Shown: piece by piece, positions 53,800 through 64,000 of the stretch | Layout of the letters: each line of letters opens with the position of its first letter | Position numbering within the stretch: the stretch's first letter is position 1 | NCBI GenBank assembly: GCA_018105865.1 | Contig: CM030851.1 | Span: forward strand, 11,387,328-11,451,327 | Length of the DNA: 64,000 bases | Direction: 5' to 3' | Source of the DNA: Metaphire vulgaris | Lineage: Eukaryota; Annelida; Clitellata; Crassiclitellata; Megascolecidae | The notes under the pieces: model-generated | Database searches by the model: none | What the model was told of the DNA's origin: nothing | What the model saw: only the letters and a program-made list of their open reading frames with translations | Made by a program: the position numbers and the translations under genes

Positions 53800-54938
53800 C
53801 AATATATATGTGTGATCTTGTATTTTGCATGGAAAGTACCAGAGTTATTGAAGTAAACAAATATTACAACAATCATTATTATATACTGTTCATGCCTTTG
53901 AAGTGTGGGGCAGTATCATAAATTTTGACATTTTGATCAGGATTTTGAGTGGGGACTAGACCACGTCAAGCCCATGCATAGCTTTGTCACGGTAGGTAAG
54001 TTTAAAGTTTACTGCGAAATGAGACATCGAAGATTGTTGTGATTGGCCTTTTTACTTGGCATTGTATTAGATGCTTATAGTGTCATAAGAGTACAGTAAC
54101 CATTGTGCATAAGCTGTTTATTATGTATTGTGTGACTTTGATTCTTAAGCAAATTCGCTTTTCCGTTGGCCTTCTATTTCGCTTAATTAAGTACGCCTAT
54201 CGATAAATGGTATTTTAAGAGACTTGAAATTGCCGTGTACTATTATACGACATCGGTGGTACTGGCTTAAATGCACCGTGCGTGTACGACACGCGTCGAA
54301 CATAGTAAAGAAAATGTCTGTGAAGAATGTTTTGCTGATCTATATGACGCAAGACGCTGGAATTCATATATCAAATTTGAATTTCATGTACCTTGGCAAA
54401 GTATACTTGCTATGTTGAATATACTAAATCAGCTTGCTGTGTTCCCCGTTTCGATGAAATTGCATGCAATCCACCTGCCGCTTTTCAATTCATAAAACAT
54501 CGTCTGGGCGACGCATTTGGATCTATTTTATGCCAAGGGATCGTCCATAAATGACGACCCCCAAGCAATAATCAACACTTGTCAATTGCCTTTTAAATAG
54601 TTGCTTGAGCTGATTTTGTCATCTACTAAAACCAGAGATGTAGTACTTGTACTCTACTACAAGTTTTTTGTACTTGGAGGCCAGGTACTTGTACTTGAAG
54701 TATTGTGTATTTGCTACATCTCTGACTAAAACGGTTTTTGATTCGATAAGATTAAAAGGTTTCATCATTTGTTGTTTCGTCATTTATTTGCCATCGTATT
54801 TGAATCCGATTTTGACTGTGATTTGATTCCGGGGAGCAGTTTTCACAGGTCGATGTGTGGAAATTAGAATGGTTGACGATCATTATTCTCTCCAGGTTGA
54901 TTTGATATATTCAGTGTGAGTAGTGAGACTGTATTGTA
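53800..54938. other. Intergenic, no gene recognised
   Basis: Unique AT-rich DNA downstream of Shc. It ends at a family-B-like hAT end, CAGTGGCGTAGTCAGGATTT (about 54940), whose other end I could not find. Confidence 0.4.
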
Positions 54939-55684
54939 CAGTGGCGTAGTCAGGATTTCGGGAAGGGGGTTTTGGTTTCGATCGTGACCAAACTTTGGAA
55001 TTTTTTTATTTTTCCGTTTTCAGCTGAGTTGGGGGGGTGTCGGCCTCAAATTGGTGGGGAGAGGTGTTAGGGGTGTAAAATTCCCTGCGCTGGGATTTTT
55101 TTTTCGGGATTGTTGAGCTTATACGGAGGATAGATAGGCTGTTAGATATCGACCTTGTGCAATGATTCAGTCACGCTATATATTAAGCCGTTTAAAACTG
55201 TTCTGGTGACAGCCAGGACTATACGGCCTGTTTTATTAGGCGTCCCGTTAAGTAGATAAGTAAAATCTCGTTGATTTATATAGAGTTTTGCGGTAATACC
55301 GTGACAGGCAGCCAAGCTGCTCAGTCTTTGGTGCTTAATAATGTATCTTGAAACGGCTATAGGCAGGGTACAACGGTCAGCCATTAAGGCAGAAGACAAA
55401 ACACCGGATATAGTGCAGACACATGCAGAACTTTGGTAGGGCCTATATGGCAAAGATAAATAGAGTTGGTCACGTCGACATTTTCGGCTTAACGCCTTCA
55501 ATGTCAACCCTGTAACGGGCGAGACAAGTTGGCGGAGCCAAGGGGGCCCCCGCTCCCTATTCGGTATGGGATAGGTCGTGGAGATTTTCGCAAAAAATCG
55601 TTGAGAATTTTTGTACGGGTAGTTTGTAGAAAGTATGATTGAAGAAAATGTGTGAAAGTTCAAACTTCGTAAGTGCTTTTTACG

Positions 55685-55846
55685 CAGTGGCGGTTCCACA
55701 TGATGGGGAGCCCTATTTAATGCCTGCCCCCTTCCCAGTGTCCCTCCGTTGGGACCCTATACATACCGATAAAAATGGTTGGCTCCCCATGCCTAGAAGT
55801 TGCCACTCCAACGCCTTCCACTTGCCAAATCCTGGAGCCGCCACTG
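55685..55846 (+). mobile_element. hAT-type MITE, family A (older copy)
   Basis: CAGTGGCGGTTCCACATG ... CCTGGAGCCGCCACTG. The flanking octamers TTTTTACG/TTGACACG match 5 of 8. Confidence 0.8.
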
Positions 55847-56216
55847 TTGACACGTCGAAGAACTTGTCGATGTGCCCCTATTCAGGAATTCTGGCTGCGC
55901 CACCGAAAGGCAGCGTTCTACACTGGGGAGGCTGATCTAAAAAGCCGATCGATCGATGACCTTTATTCCTCGTCAAGGTCGGCTACAACTGTCTTCTTCT
56001 TAGAATCTAGCGTGTTTTTGTATCATAATTTATTCGAAGGTAGGCCTATCGTTTACTGGGATTCTGTGGATTGGTGTTATATCTAGGCTTTACTTGATTG
56101 ATTATATTTGATTGATTGATTGATTTATGGATTGATTAATATAATAATATCATATAACAATTTAAAGGTTTTCAGTAGGGTTCAGTACGTAGGGACCACT
56201 GCCCTTGATTGATGAT

Positions 56217-56233
56217 TGATTGATTGACCATTG

Positions 56234-56294
<61 letters not shown>
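56217..56294. repeat. (TTGA)n microsatellite upstream of the P450
   Basis: About 78 bp of TTGA tetranucleotide, ending 29 bp before the P450 start codon. Confidence 0.95.
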
Positions 56295-56295
<1 letters not shown>

Positions 56296-56322
56296 CAGAC
56301 GCTAAGACTCCAGCATTTATAG

Positions 56323-57939
56323 ATGTTCTGTGCTGTCATGTCGTACGGCGTGATTACCGGTGTTGTTCTTGCGTCCGCTGCGCTCTTCGCAACGCTGATC
56401 CTGGCGTTCCGACGGGCGGTCGAGTACGTGACGCGTACCACACGGACGAACCACCCGCCGCCGCGTTCTCTCGGCATCGGCTACCCGATCGTCGGCAACC
56501 TTCCGGGCGTCGATCGTCGCGTTCACGTCACCCTCACCGACCTGGCTCGGACCGCCGCCGGACGGGACGGCGGCGGCGGCGTCTTCTTCCGGCTGCGACT
56601 CGGTTCCTGGTCGGCGGTCGTCGTCAGCGGCCAGGCGGCGGTCCGCGAGGCCTTCGTCCGTCACGGCCGGGCCCTGGCCAGCCGGCCGAACTACCGGAGC
56701 TATTCGAACTACGCGGACGGTAAGAGCATCTCGTTCCAGCCGTACGCCGCCCCGCTGAAGCTCCATCGCCAGTTGACGCTGAAAGCGATCCGGACCATCG
56801 TGGAAACGGGATCCGCCGAGAGGATAGTGACGAGACAGGCGATCCAGTTGATCGAGGGATGGGGGCTGATCCGGATGCGGCGCCGGGCGTTCGATCCGGC
56901 CAGGAGCGTCGCCCTGGCCGTCGCCGGGGGTCTGTACTCGATGTGTTACGGCGAGGACGCCCTGCTGTCCGAGAACAAGGCGTTCGAGGACGTGCTACTG
57001 GACGCGAATCCCGGTACGGAGATCCTCGCCTTCGGAAATCCCGTTGACCTGATCCCGTGGTACCTGTGCACCGCCCGGACGCGTAGAAAATACGCGGAGT
57101 ACGTCAAGCGGATGACGTCACTGCTTCGACTGAACGACGAACTGGTGACGACGCGCCGCCGCTGTCGACGTCACCGACGTCCCGATGACGTCGACGACGA
57201 TGACATCGTCGGCGCGATGCTGGACGCGTCCCGCGACCTTGACCCCAGCTCGGGTCTGACCCCGCAGCATCTTCTCCGGACGGCGATCGAGGTCATGTCC
57301 GCCGGGTCGGACACCTCGTCGTCGACGATTCTCTGGCTGATCCACTACGCCGTCCGACACCCGGACGTCCAGGAGAGAGTCCACGCCGAGATCCGTCGCG
57401 AGCTGGGACCGGAGCGTACGGTCGCGTACGCCGACCGCCGGCGTCTGCCCTTCACCGAGTCCGTCGTCCTCGAGGTGATGCGACTGCGGTCGATCGTCCC
57501 CTTCGCCCTGCCGCACTACTCCACCGAGGACGTGCGCCTGACCGGCGGCGGCGGCGGCGGCGGCGGCTGCACGATACCTCGGCACAGCCTGGTGTTCATG
57601 AACCTGTGGTCGGTGGGGCGGGATAGGGGCGTGTGGGGCGACGACGTCGACGATTTCCGCCCGGAAAGGTTTCTCGTCGCCGGTGACGGTCCGGATGGGG
57701 ACCGGGTCCTGTCGGTCGACGCGACGAAAGCGAACATGTTCTATCCGTTTGGGGTGGGGAGGAGAAGGTGCGTGGGGGAAACGCTGGGGCGGATGCAGGT
57801 TTTCCTCTTCTTCGTCAGCGTCGTCCAGCGGTTCTTGCTGAAGAGCGGCGAGGGGGTTCTAACGGACGACGAAGAGTTCGGAGACATTTTGAAGCCGAAG
57901 CCTTATTCTATCGCAGTCGAAGATCGCAGATTCTTATGA
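56323..57939 (+). CDS. Microsomal cytochrome P450, intronless (CYP2/CYP17-like)
   Basis: A 538-aa heme-thiolate monooxygenase. It has an N-terminal membrane anchor (about 7-28, VITGVVLASAALFATLILAF), then a basic patch and the Pro-rich hinge HPPPRSLGIGYPIVGNL (44-60). The I-helix AGSDTS is at 327-332, the K-helix EVMR (ExxR) at 384-387, FRPERF at 445-450, and the heme loop FGVGRRRCVG at 476-485 with ligand Cys483. Length and motifs fit clan-2 ER P450s using P450 reductase. The C-helix Trp that contacts a heme propionate is Leu (APLKLHRQ, about 143-150). A run of nine Gly (408-416) from a GGC repeat precedes the heme region. The gene has no introns and is far more GC/CpG-rich than everything around it. 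A second Met (56338) could be the start. A hAT MITE begins two bases after the stop. Substrate cannot be predicted. Confidence 0.93.
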   Translation: MFCAVMSYGVITGVVLASAALFATLILAFRRAVEYVTRTTRTNHPPPRSLGIGYPIVGNLPGVDRRVHVTLTDLARTAAGRDGGGGVFFRLRLGSWSAVVVSGQAAVREAFVRHGRALASRPNYRSYSNYADGKSISFQPYAAPLKLHRQLTLKAIRTIVETGSAERIVTRQAIQLIEGWGLIRMRRRAFDPARSVALAVAGGLYSMCYGEDALLSENKAFEDVLLDANPGTEILAFGNPVDLIPWYLCTARTRRKYAEYVKRMTSLLRLNDELVTTRRRCRRHRRPDDVDDDDIVGAMLDASRDLDPSSGLTPQHLLRTAIEVMSAGSDTSSSTILWLIHYAVRHPDVQERVHAEIRRELGPERTVAYADRRRLPFTESVVLEVMRLRSIVPFALPHYSTEDVRLTGGGGGGGGCTIPRHSLVFMNLWSVGRDRGVWGDDVDDFRPERFLVAGDGPDGDRVLSVDATKANMFYPFGVGRRRCVGETLGRMQVFLFFVSVVQRFLLKSGEGVLTDDEEFGDILKPKPYSIAVEDRRFL

Positions 57940-57940
57940 C

Positions 57941-58309
57941 CAGGGATATTTTTACAGCCCCCTAACACCCACCCAACATCCCCTTCCTCCAATTTGAGGT
58001 CGTCACCCTCCCCAAAAAAAAAAAAAAATGGTAATGCGACAATGGTATGTATACAAAATGCATATTAATTAGGTCAGAACACCCCCTCCCAAATGGGGAA
58101 GGACACCCTCAAGTTTTATAGTCGGATGACCTTTTTTGCTTGTCAGAGGTTTTTGAGACCATTAAGAGGTTTTTCGATTGGTTTTTGAACCCGATGACGT
58201 TTTTTGTTGTTTGTCACCCTTTTTCGGGCAGAGACTTAAAATTTCCGACACCCCAGATTTTCCCGACACCCCCCCTACCTCCCAATTCAAAATTCTAGAA
58301 ATAACACTG
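57941..58309. mobile_element. hAT-type MITE inserted at the P450 stop codon
   Basis: CAGGGATATTTTTACAGCCC ... CTAGAAATAACACTG. TSD is CTTATGAC (57933-57940) / CTTGTGAC (58310-58317). The left TSD contains the P450 TGA stop. Confidence 0.88.
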
Positions 58310-59605
58310 CTTGTGACTAGCCCGGGTCATATTAATTTCTGCGTATTTTGTATTTCGCTATAAATATCAAATCGCGATCATGTTATCCATTGGCGTAGCC
58401 ACTGGGGTGGCAACGGGGTCCCCTATTCTGGTTGAGACTGTTGTGGAAATTGCGGAGAACCTTTGAGAAATTTGAGGGTTAGGCTAGGCATAAGCACGAA
58501 CGAAGGAGTATGCGTGAATTGGAAAAGAACTCGTTGACAAGCTTTTTTGCTCGTTGGAGACTCCTTTATCTGATAATGCTAATGTGCCGCACTCAGTGTT
58601 TATTTTAGGCCTTCTTTGGGGGGAGGGGGGAATTTCCACCCAAAGTTTTAAAATCCCCCAAATTTTTTATATGTTGGCTAGAGGAATGGAAATTTCCCCC
58701 CAAAAAGTGTGGAGACTCAGACCTTGCCCCCCCCCCAACATTTCAAAATCCCCCCAATGTCAAGGTGGCTAGAATAAACACTGGCCCCACTATTCCGAAA
58801 CCCTGGCTACGCCACTGATATTATCAATCATAATTCGCCGAACTAGTCTTTAAACGTTAGGTCTTCAACTAATCCGCCGATTGTTTAGGCCTTCTTTATT
58901 CGCCTCACATCGCGATATTATATATATAGAAGCTGTCAAGCTTTCGATTAATCGGCTTTTGGCAGCGAAAACGCGAAGAGCTGGTCTGAATACGTGTTGT
59001 CAACATTGGCGTAGTCACAGGGGGGAGAACAGGGGTCGGGCCCCCTATTTCAGGACCGGTCGTGATATTTGCACGAAACCGTTGGGTTATTTGTGGGGGG
59101 GAGTATGACGGAAGAAATGATGTGAATGTGCGAAGATCTCTATGGAGAGGTTTTTTGCTCGTTGGAGTGCCGAACATGTCGATGTGCGATCCCCCACCCC
59201 TATTCAAGTACCCTGACTGCGCCACTGATTGACACCCCCTAAATGATGGCAATAGGCCTAGATATTTGTTGATGTATAGCCTATTTAGATTTTTGTGAGA
59301 TGCAATATAGCTTCTCATATTATAAAAACGCTGTTATAAGGATGACTCAGTTGATAAACAGGCACTCTATCTAATAAACTTAATAAAGTCTTGAAAACAC
59401 TATTGGTCTGATAAAGCAGTCGAATGAAATAAAACTTCAGATGCCATATATCGACTATACCTGTATAGTCACTCCACGTTTGGCTCAAAGTCGCTGAGTT
59501 TTTGAAATTAACAGAATACCTTGATATCGTAAATATAGCCTACAAATATGTATATGGCTGCACAATTTCACGATGGTTCTCACACAGGGCAGACCACTTA
59601 AAACC

Positions 59606-59608
<3 letters not shown>

Positions 59609-59685
<77 letters not shown>
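59609..59685. repeat. (ATT)n microsatellite
   Basis: 77 bp of pure ATT after GGTTCTCACACAGGGCAGA, the same leader as at 9473-9520. Confidence 0.9.
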
Positions 59686-59687
<2 letters not shown>

Positions 59688-59999
59688 AAGATGGCTTGGT
59701 GGTTTACCGGCTAAGATACAGCATTAGACTAAAATAATATGGAAGGCACTGTTGATCTATCTGGTTAATTACCAGCTCCATCAAGTTCTACTAGATGTCT
59801 TATTAATTATCAAGTATGCTCAATACAGGTTCAAAATGTCCGGGTCTGTAAGGCATGCGAATCAGAGAATTTGCAATAGAAGTCACTCTAACCGCCGAAT
59901 GGCCTAAGTGTCGAGAAAAACACGATATTGACAGATTGACAGTTTTGGTCGCCAGCGGAGTGAGAGTGACATGAAGAAGAAAGACAGAGCGAGAAACAT

Positions 60000-60005
<6 letters not shown>

Positions 60006-60048
<43 letters not shown>

Positions 60049-60092
60049 CAGACAGACAGACAGAGACAGACAGAGAGAGAGAGAGAGAGAGA
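60006..60092. repeat. (GA)n/(CAGA)n microsatellite
   Basis: Purine-rich compound tract. Confidence 0.95.
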
Positions 60093-60346
60093 TGACGTAA
60101 TCAGCATAGCTACTAGACGAGACAGGCAGAATGTTGTCGCCGTTGAGTATAAACATTTAAAAGATTTAAGAGGAGAATAGAACCAATAGAAACTGATGCG
60201 AAAGACGCGAGGCCAGCTGTTCTCTATAATTCTGCAGCTTCTCCCGAGTGTTTATGCTTCTGCCTCGCGTACGACTATGGAATTCGTTACTGCGAATACC
60301 GGACCCAACTCCCGCATTAGTCGTTCAGAAAAGCTGGTCAGAGACG

Positions 60347-60538
60347 CAGTGGCGGCTCCAGGATTTGGCAAGTGGGGGGGGGTCGTTGGGGTGGCAACTT
60401 CTAATCATGAGGGGGCCAACCATTTGTTGTTAGGTGTGTTATGTAGTATTAAGTATAGGGTCCCAACAGGGGGGCCACTGGGGGCAGGTACTCAATGGGG
60501 GCACGCCCCCCGGGGTCCCCCCTGTGGAGCCGCCACTG
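60347..60538 (-). mobile_element. hAT-type MITE, family A
   Basis: CAGTGGCGGCTCCAGGATTT ... GTGGAGCCGCCACTG. TSD is CAGAGACG/CAGAGACA. Orientation is opposite to the copy at 25979. Confidence 0.9.
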
Positions 60539-60546
60539 CAGAGACA

Positions 60547-61400
60547 AAATTCTCAGATTCCACGCAATTTGTAGCGGATCGGCATTCGACGTCGCACGTA
60601 TTAGGCCTGTCGATGGTTAATGCCAACTCAGATCTAAATATCCTTGAAAACTTCGGATGAATAAAAAGTGGCATTAATTAAGTCGCTGACAAAGCTTTTT
60701 TGGGGTCCGTTTATAGATTATGCGGGAAAATTGCAGAATGGGGCTTTTGCGGGCCTGCAAATTCAGTGTAATCGCAGTGTTCCTCTGTGGCCAAGTAGCT
60801 AATTTTTGCTGGTATTTCGCTTGGCTGCCGCCTATGCGGATATTTTGTTTAGCAGATGGTTGAATGAAGACAACTTCGCATGCAAAAGTTCATAAAGACT
60901 TTTCTAAAGACATTGGGAGTTTATAGATGAATCCACAAAATCTGGAGTGGTCCAGTCTTCAAAAGAGCAGTTAATAGACAGGACAGTACCCACCCAAAAA
61001 GTTCCTACCATGCACCAACCTTGACAAGTAAACTTTCACTCTGCATTAATTAAATTACATTACAACTATGCTGAGACAAAATACATTACAGCTATGCTAA
61101 AACAGAATACAGCCACAGGTTTAAAAAGAAAATGAACAGCTTCTGTAGCGGTTTACAGTTTACATCTGTAACCCAGTAACGCGCTTATAAAATACCGATG
61201 TTAAAATGCATTACCCTATATACTGTAATAATATAGATAACCGTACGATAGAAATGTTAAATGAAACCGGAAAAAGTCCAAGATCTTTATTAGCTTACAA
61301 CAGATACAGTAGGCCTATAGTCTATTGCTGAATTATAATGCGGCAATTAGAAGCGTATTGTCAGAGAATATCGTATAACTATAGGAAATTCGCTTTCTCG
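60547..61400. other. No gene recognised
   Basis: Unique AT-rich sequence. I see no exon, RNA gene or clear element. Confidence 0.4.
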
Positions 61401-61511
61401 TGGACCTCGCTAACTTGATCATCTCTGGATTGATAGCATTCGGCCTGCAGCCCAGCCTGCCTCCGCAGCCGCGCGCCTAGCAACGCTCTTTCCGCTTCGG
61501 AAATTCCACCA

Positions 61512-61767
61512 TATAAGAGCAGACGCATAGACGAACTAGACGCCGATAAAGATAAAGAGCAAGATCGAACCGGAAGACAGAAAAGGAGGGTTTATGCCTA
61601 CAAAATAACAGATAATATTAATAGATACGAAATTGTTTCGGAGAATTGAAAATCGAAGTAGTCGGCTTAAGGAAATGAAATATTGCCTTTTTTGCGCTAA
61701 AAGTCGATACTAAATCCTATCGACCCATCCGAAGAGCAGACGATTGGGATATGATCGCAGTGACCAA
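61512..61767 (+). promoter_or_regulatory. Possible TATA promoter and short first exon
   Basis: A CpG-rich stretch ends in CACCATATAAGAGCAGAC (TATA box about 61512-61518). About 240 bp later ATGATCGCAGTGACCAA runs into a consensus donor, GTAAGT, at 61768. That arrangement looks like a core promoter, 5' UTR and 17-nt first coding segment. No downstream exon was found in the window. Confidence 0.25.
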
Positions 61768-62209
61768 GTAAGTTTAAGACCATTGACATTGACATTGACA
61801 TTGACCATTGTTCATAGGCGCCCGGCAGAAATTGTTCCAGGGGGCGAAACACATTTTAACACAGTGGTCACGGTTTTAATAGTTTGGCAAGGTTTTCAAA
61901 TTTCAATGTGAAATATTGGTTTTGCATTTTCCAGGCGGCGGCAAGCGCCCTTCTCTTGCCCTAATGTTCGGGCGGGCGCCCATGCTACTGTTTGAATTGT
62001 ACTTTGTAGACACTAGATTAGCTGAAACAAAAGTGGTGGTAGTTAAAGGTATAGTATAGGAGACAAAAATGCAAAGATGACAACGTTACTGATGTTGATA
62101 GCGCTCCAATGTTAAGGACGACCCAACCAGTGGCTCTCAGAGACGTTTTTCCAGGGGCCAAGAGTCACAGTTAATATAATTTTTAATTTTTTAATTCTAC
62201 AGTTCATAG

Positions 62210-62289
62210 TTAACCCCTTAACCGTGTATTTAACTGTAACTCAATGTAAAATGGACGGATTTATCCGGGATCCCCAGTTAAAGGGTTAA
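62210..62289. mobile_element. 80-bp TTAA-flanked mini-element
   Basis: TTAACCCCTTAACC ... CAGTTAAAGGGTTAA. Nearly identical to 9157-9236 and 14123-14202. Confidence 0.7.
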
Positions 62290-62904
62290 AGTTAAGTTTA
62301 TCAATATCACTTTGTGTATCAGAAGTGTTTTAGTGAGAAAATATTGGTTAAACGTCAAAATATAGTCAGTTACAAGAAATAGATTTGCCTTTTTCTGGGG
62401 GCAAGTGCCCTCTTTCTTGCCTCCAATGTGTGGGCGTCCACGGTCCTAACATTCTGTCCGGAAATTGTGCACAGTAGGTTTTGGTCCAAAAACCGATAGT
62501 GAAAAGTTAAAAGATTAGAGAATGAATGAAGTTTTAATGCTAAGGAGTCTGTCCGAAGAATATGTGCATTGAATGGTCGTAATGGAAGAATATTAAGCAG
62601 TAAGAATTATGCGCAATCACATAATGAACTAATCTTTTTATTATACAGTCAAGATTACGACTCGAAGTTCAATTTAACAGAATACAGCATCTAATGCATT
62701 ATTTATCAATGTCACCACCGATCCTGTCCATGCTGATTCAGCGTTCTAGCATTGGCCCCTCTATGACCTTCGCTCTCTGACCTCCTGACCTTTTAAGGAC
62801 TGCACTGATGTCCCTTCCCCATCGGACCCTAGTCTCCGAGAGCAGAGTTTATTGTCATTAGAAAATGCCTGATCTTGAATTTAGCAATCCAGCCTTATTC
62901 CACA

Positions 62905-63322
62905 CTGTCTGTCTGCATGCGTCTGTGTCTGTCTGTCTGTCTGCCTGTCTGTCTGCCTGTCTGTCTGCCTGTCTGTCTGCCTGTCTGTCTGTGTCTGTCT
63001 GTCTGTCTGTCTGTCTGCCTGTCTGTCTGCCTGTCTGTCTGTCTGCCTGTCTGTCTGTCTGTCTGCCTGTCTGTCTGCCTGTCTGTCTGCCTGTCTGTCT
63101 GCCTGTCTGTCTGCCTGTCTGTCTGCCTGTCTGTCTGCCTGTCTGTCTGCCTGTCTGTCTGCCTGTCTGTCTGCCTGTCTGTCTGCCTGTCTGTCTGCCT
63201 GTCTGTCTGCCTGTCTGTCTGCCTGTCTGTCTGCCTGTCTGTCTGCCTGTCTGTCTGTCTGTCTGTCTGCCTGTCTGTCTGCCTGTCTGTCTGCCTGTCT
63301 GTCTGCCTGTCTGTCTGCCTGT
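62905..63322. repeat. Long (CTGT/CCTG)n tetranucleotide array
   Basis: About 415 bp of CTGTCTGTCTGC-type units. Because the unit is a multiple of four, several frames stay open and mimic long Cys/Leu/Ser/Val-rich proteins. Confidence 0.97.
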
Positions 63323-63927
63323 GTCGATTAGGCGTGTCTGTCTACTATTCGTCGGCTGCTTCCATTACCATTGGCACGCATCTGATAACTCCGGCTCTTT
63401 CTCCTTCCTTCCTTCCTTCCCTCTCTCTCTCTCTATCTCTCCTCTCTGTTCCTCTCCTCCTCTTCCTCTTCCTCCTTCCATTAATTCTTTTGTCTCTTTG
63501 TTTCGCGATTTCTTTCTCTTTCCATTTATGAACGGAGTGTCAATTTCGAAATCGGAGAACGCAACGATTCCGACAAACCGTTTGAACTTTCCTTATTTCC
63601 ATTTCATGTTCCGTCTTTGTATCTTCGTCCCCCGCACCTCCCACCCCTCCTCCAAGCAACTCAACACCTCCAATGTAAACCACAGAGCTAACAGCAATGC
63701 ATTGGAATTGAACAGTCTTCTGGTGTTGTCCAACCTCTCTATCTCTTCTGCTGTGTGTGTGTGCATGTGTGTGTGAGTGACTGGGTTACAGGAACCACTG
63801 AAATGATCACAATGGCGAGCCGTGCCAACAAGGCGATGACTTCATCTGCGAGCAACGGAGCGTATTGTTACAGTAGTCTAGACTGCGAAGCGTAGGCGCA
63901 AGACGATTCGAATAATTATCACCTTAC

Positions 63928-64000
63928 CGATCGGCGTCGGAACGATCCACCTGAGACAGGTGACAGACGGCGACGTCAGCGGTCAATCCGTCTCCACGGC
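63928..64000 (-). CDS. Possible partial exon at the right edge
   Basis: CpG-rich sequence open in only one minus-strand frame: RGDGLTADVAVCHLSQVDRS then DAD. It is followed by a good donor (CG|GTAAGG). No family is recognised and it continues outside the window. It could equally be non-coding. Confidence 0.3.

Noticed and set aside
56317..57585. Minus-strand open frames of 149 and 155 aa over the P450
   Set aside because: Shadows caused by the high GC of the plus-strand P450 coding sequence.
60196..60660. 154-aa plus-strand frame
   Set aside because: It runs through a family-A hAT MITE (60347-60538) and has no protein homology.
62865..63776. 303-aa and 218-aa overlapping Cys/Leu-rich open frames
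   Set aside because: They are readings of a tetranucleotide microsatellite in different frames and have no homology or splice support.

Overview
The window is animal (metazoan) nuclear DNA. It carries spliced genes for metazoan signalling and scaffold proteins with GT-AG introns, and a very heavy load of microsatellites and short non-autonomous DNA transposons. The Dlg guanylate-kinase and Shc proteins are clearly recognisable but quite diverged. That fits an invertebrate, probably marine, but I cannot name the lineage from sequence alone.

Layout. (1) 1-14 kb: no protein gene recognised. It holds hAT-type MITEs, a 5S-rRNA-headed SINE with a 16-bp target duplication, a nested pair of hAT elements, the 3' tail of a non-LTR retrotransposon ORF, a minisatellite and many SSRs. 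(2) 14.4-31.9 kb, minus strand: a Discs-large (Dlg) MAGUK gene. I could place 20 exons that join in phase: a novel-looking N-terminus, PDZ1, PDZ2, a Gln/Asn/Pro-rich linker, PDZ3, SH3, and an almost complete GK domain. One HOOK-region exon was not found. (3) 35.7-37.2 kb, minus strand: a small two-exon BAG-domain co-chaperone gene of 155 aa. (4) 39.8-50.6 kb, plus strand: an Shc adaptor gene of 11 exons (PTB-CH1-SH2, about 394 aa) followed by a long AT-rich 3' UTR to about 53.8 kb. (5) 56.3-57.9 kb, plus strand: an intronless, strikingly GC-rich microsomal cytochrome P450 (538 aa). (6) 58-64 kb: repeats, a possible TATA promoter and first exon near 61.5 kb, a 400-bp tetranucleotide array, and a possible exon cut by the right edge.

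Functionally, Dlg organises membrane and junctional complexes through class-I PDZ domains. Shc couples phosphotyrosine receptors to Grb2/Ras. The BAG protein is an Hsp70 nucleotide-exchange factor. The P450 is an ER monooxygenase. They do not form an operon or a pathway cluster.

The most unusual structures are the following. A 72-bp piece of a Dlg exon is re-inserted in the next intron between 30-bp inverted repeats. A second Dlg 5' exon has an inverted, internally deleted copy about 0.9 kb away. A tandem duplication in Shc created a dead copy of exon 8, and one duplicate is riddled with G-rich insertions. A hAT MITE has its target duplication exactly over the P450 stop codon. A short internal module recurs in several otherwise different MITE families.
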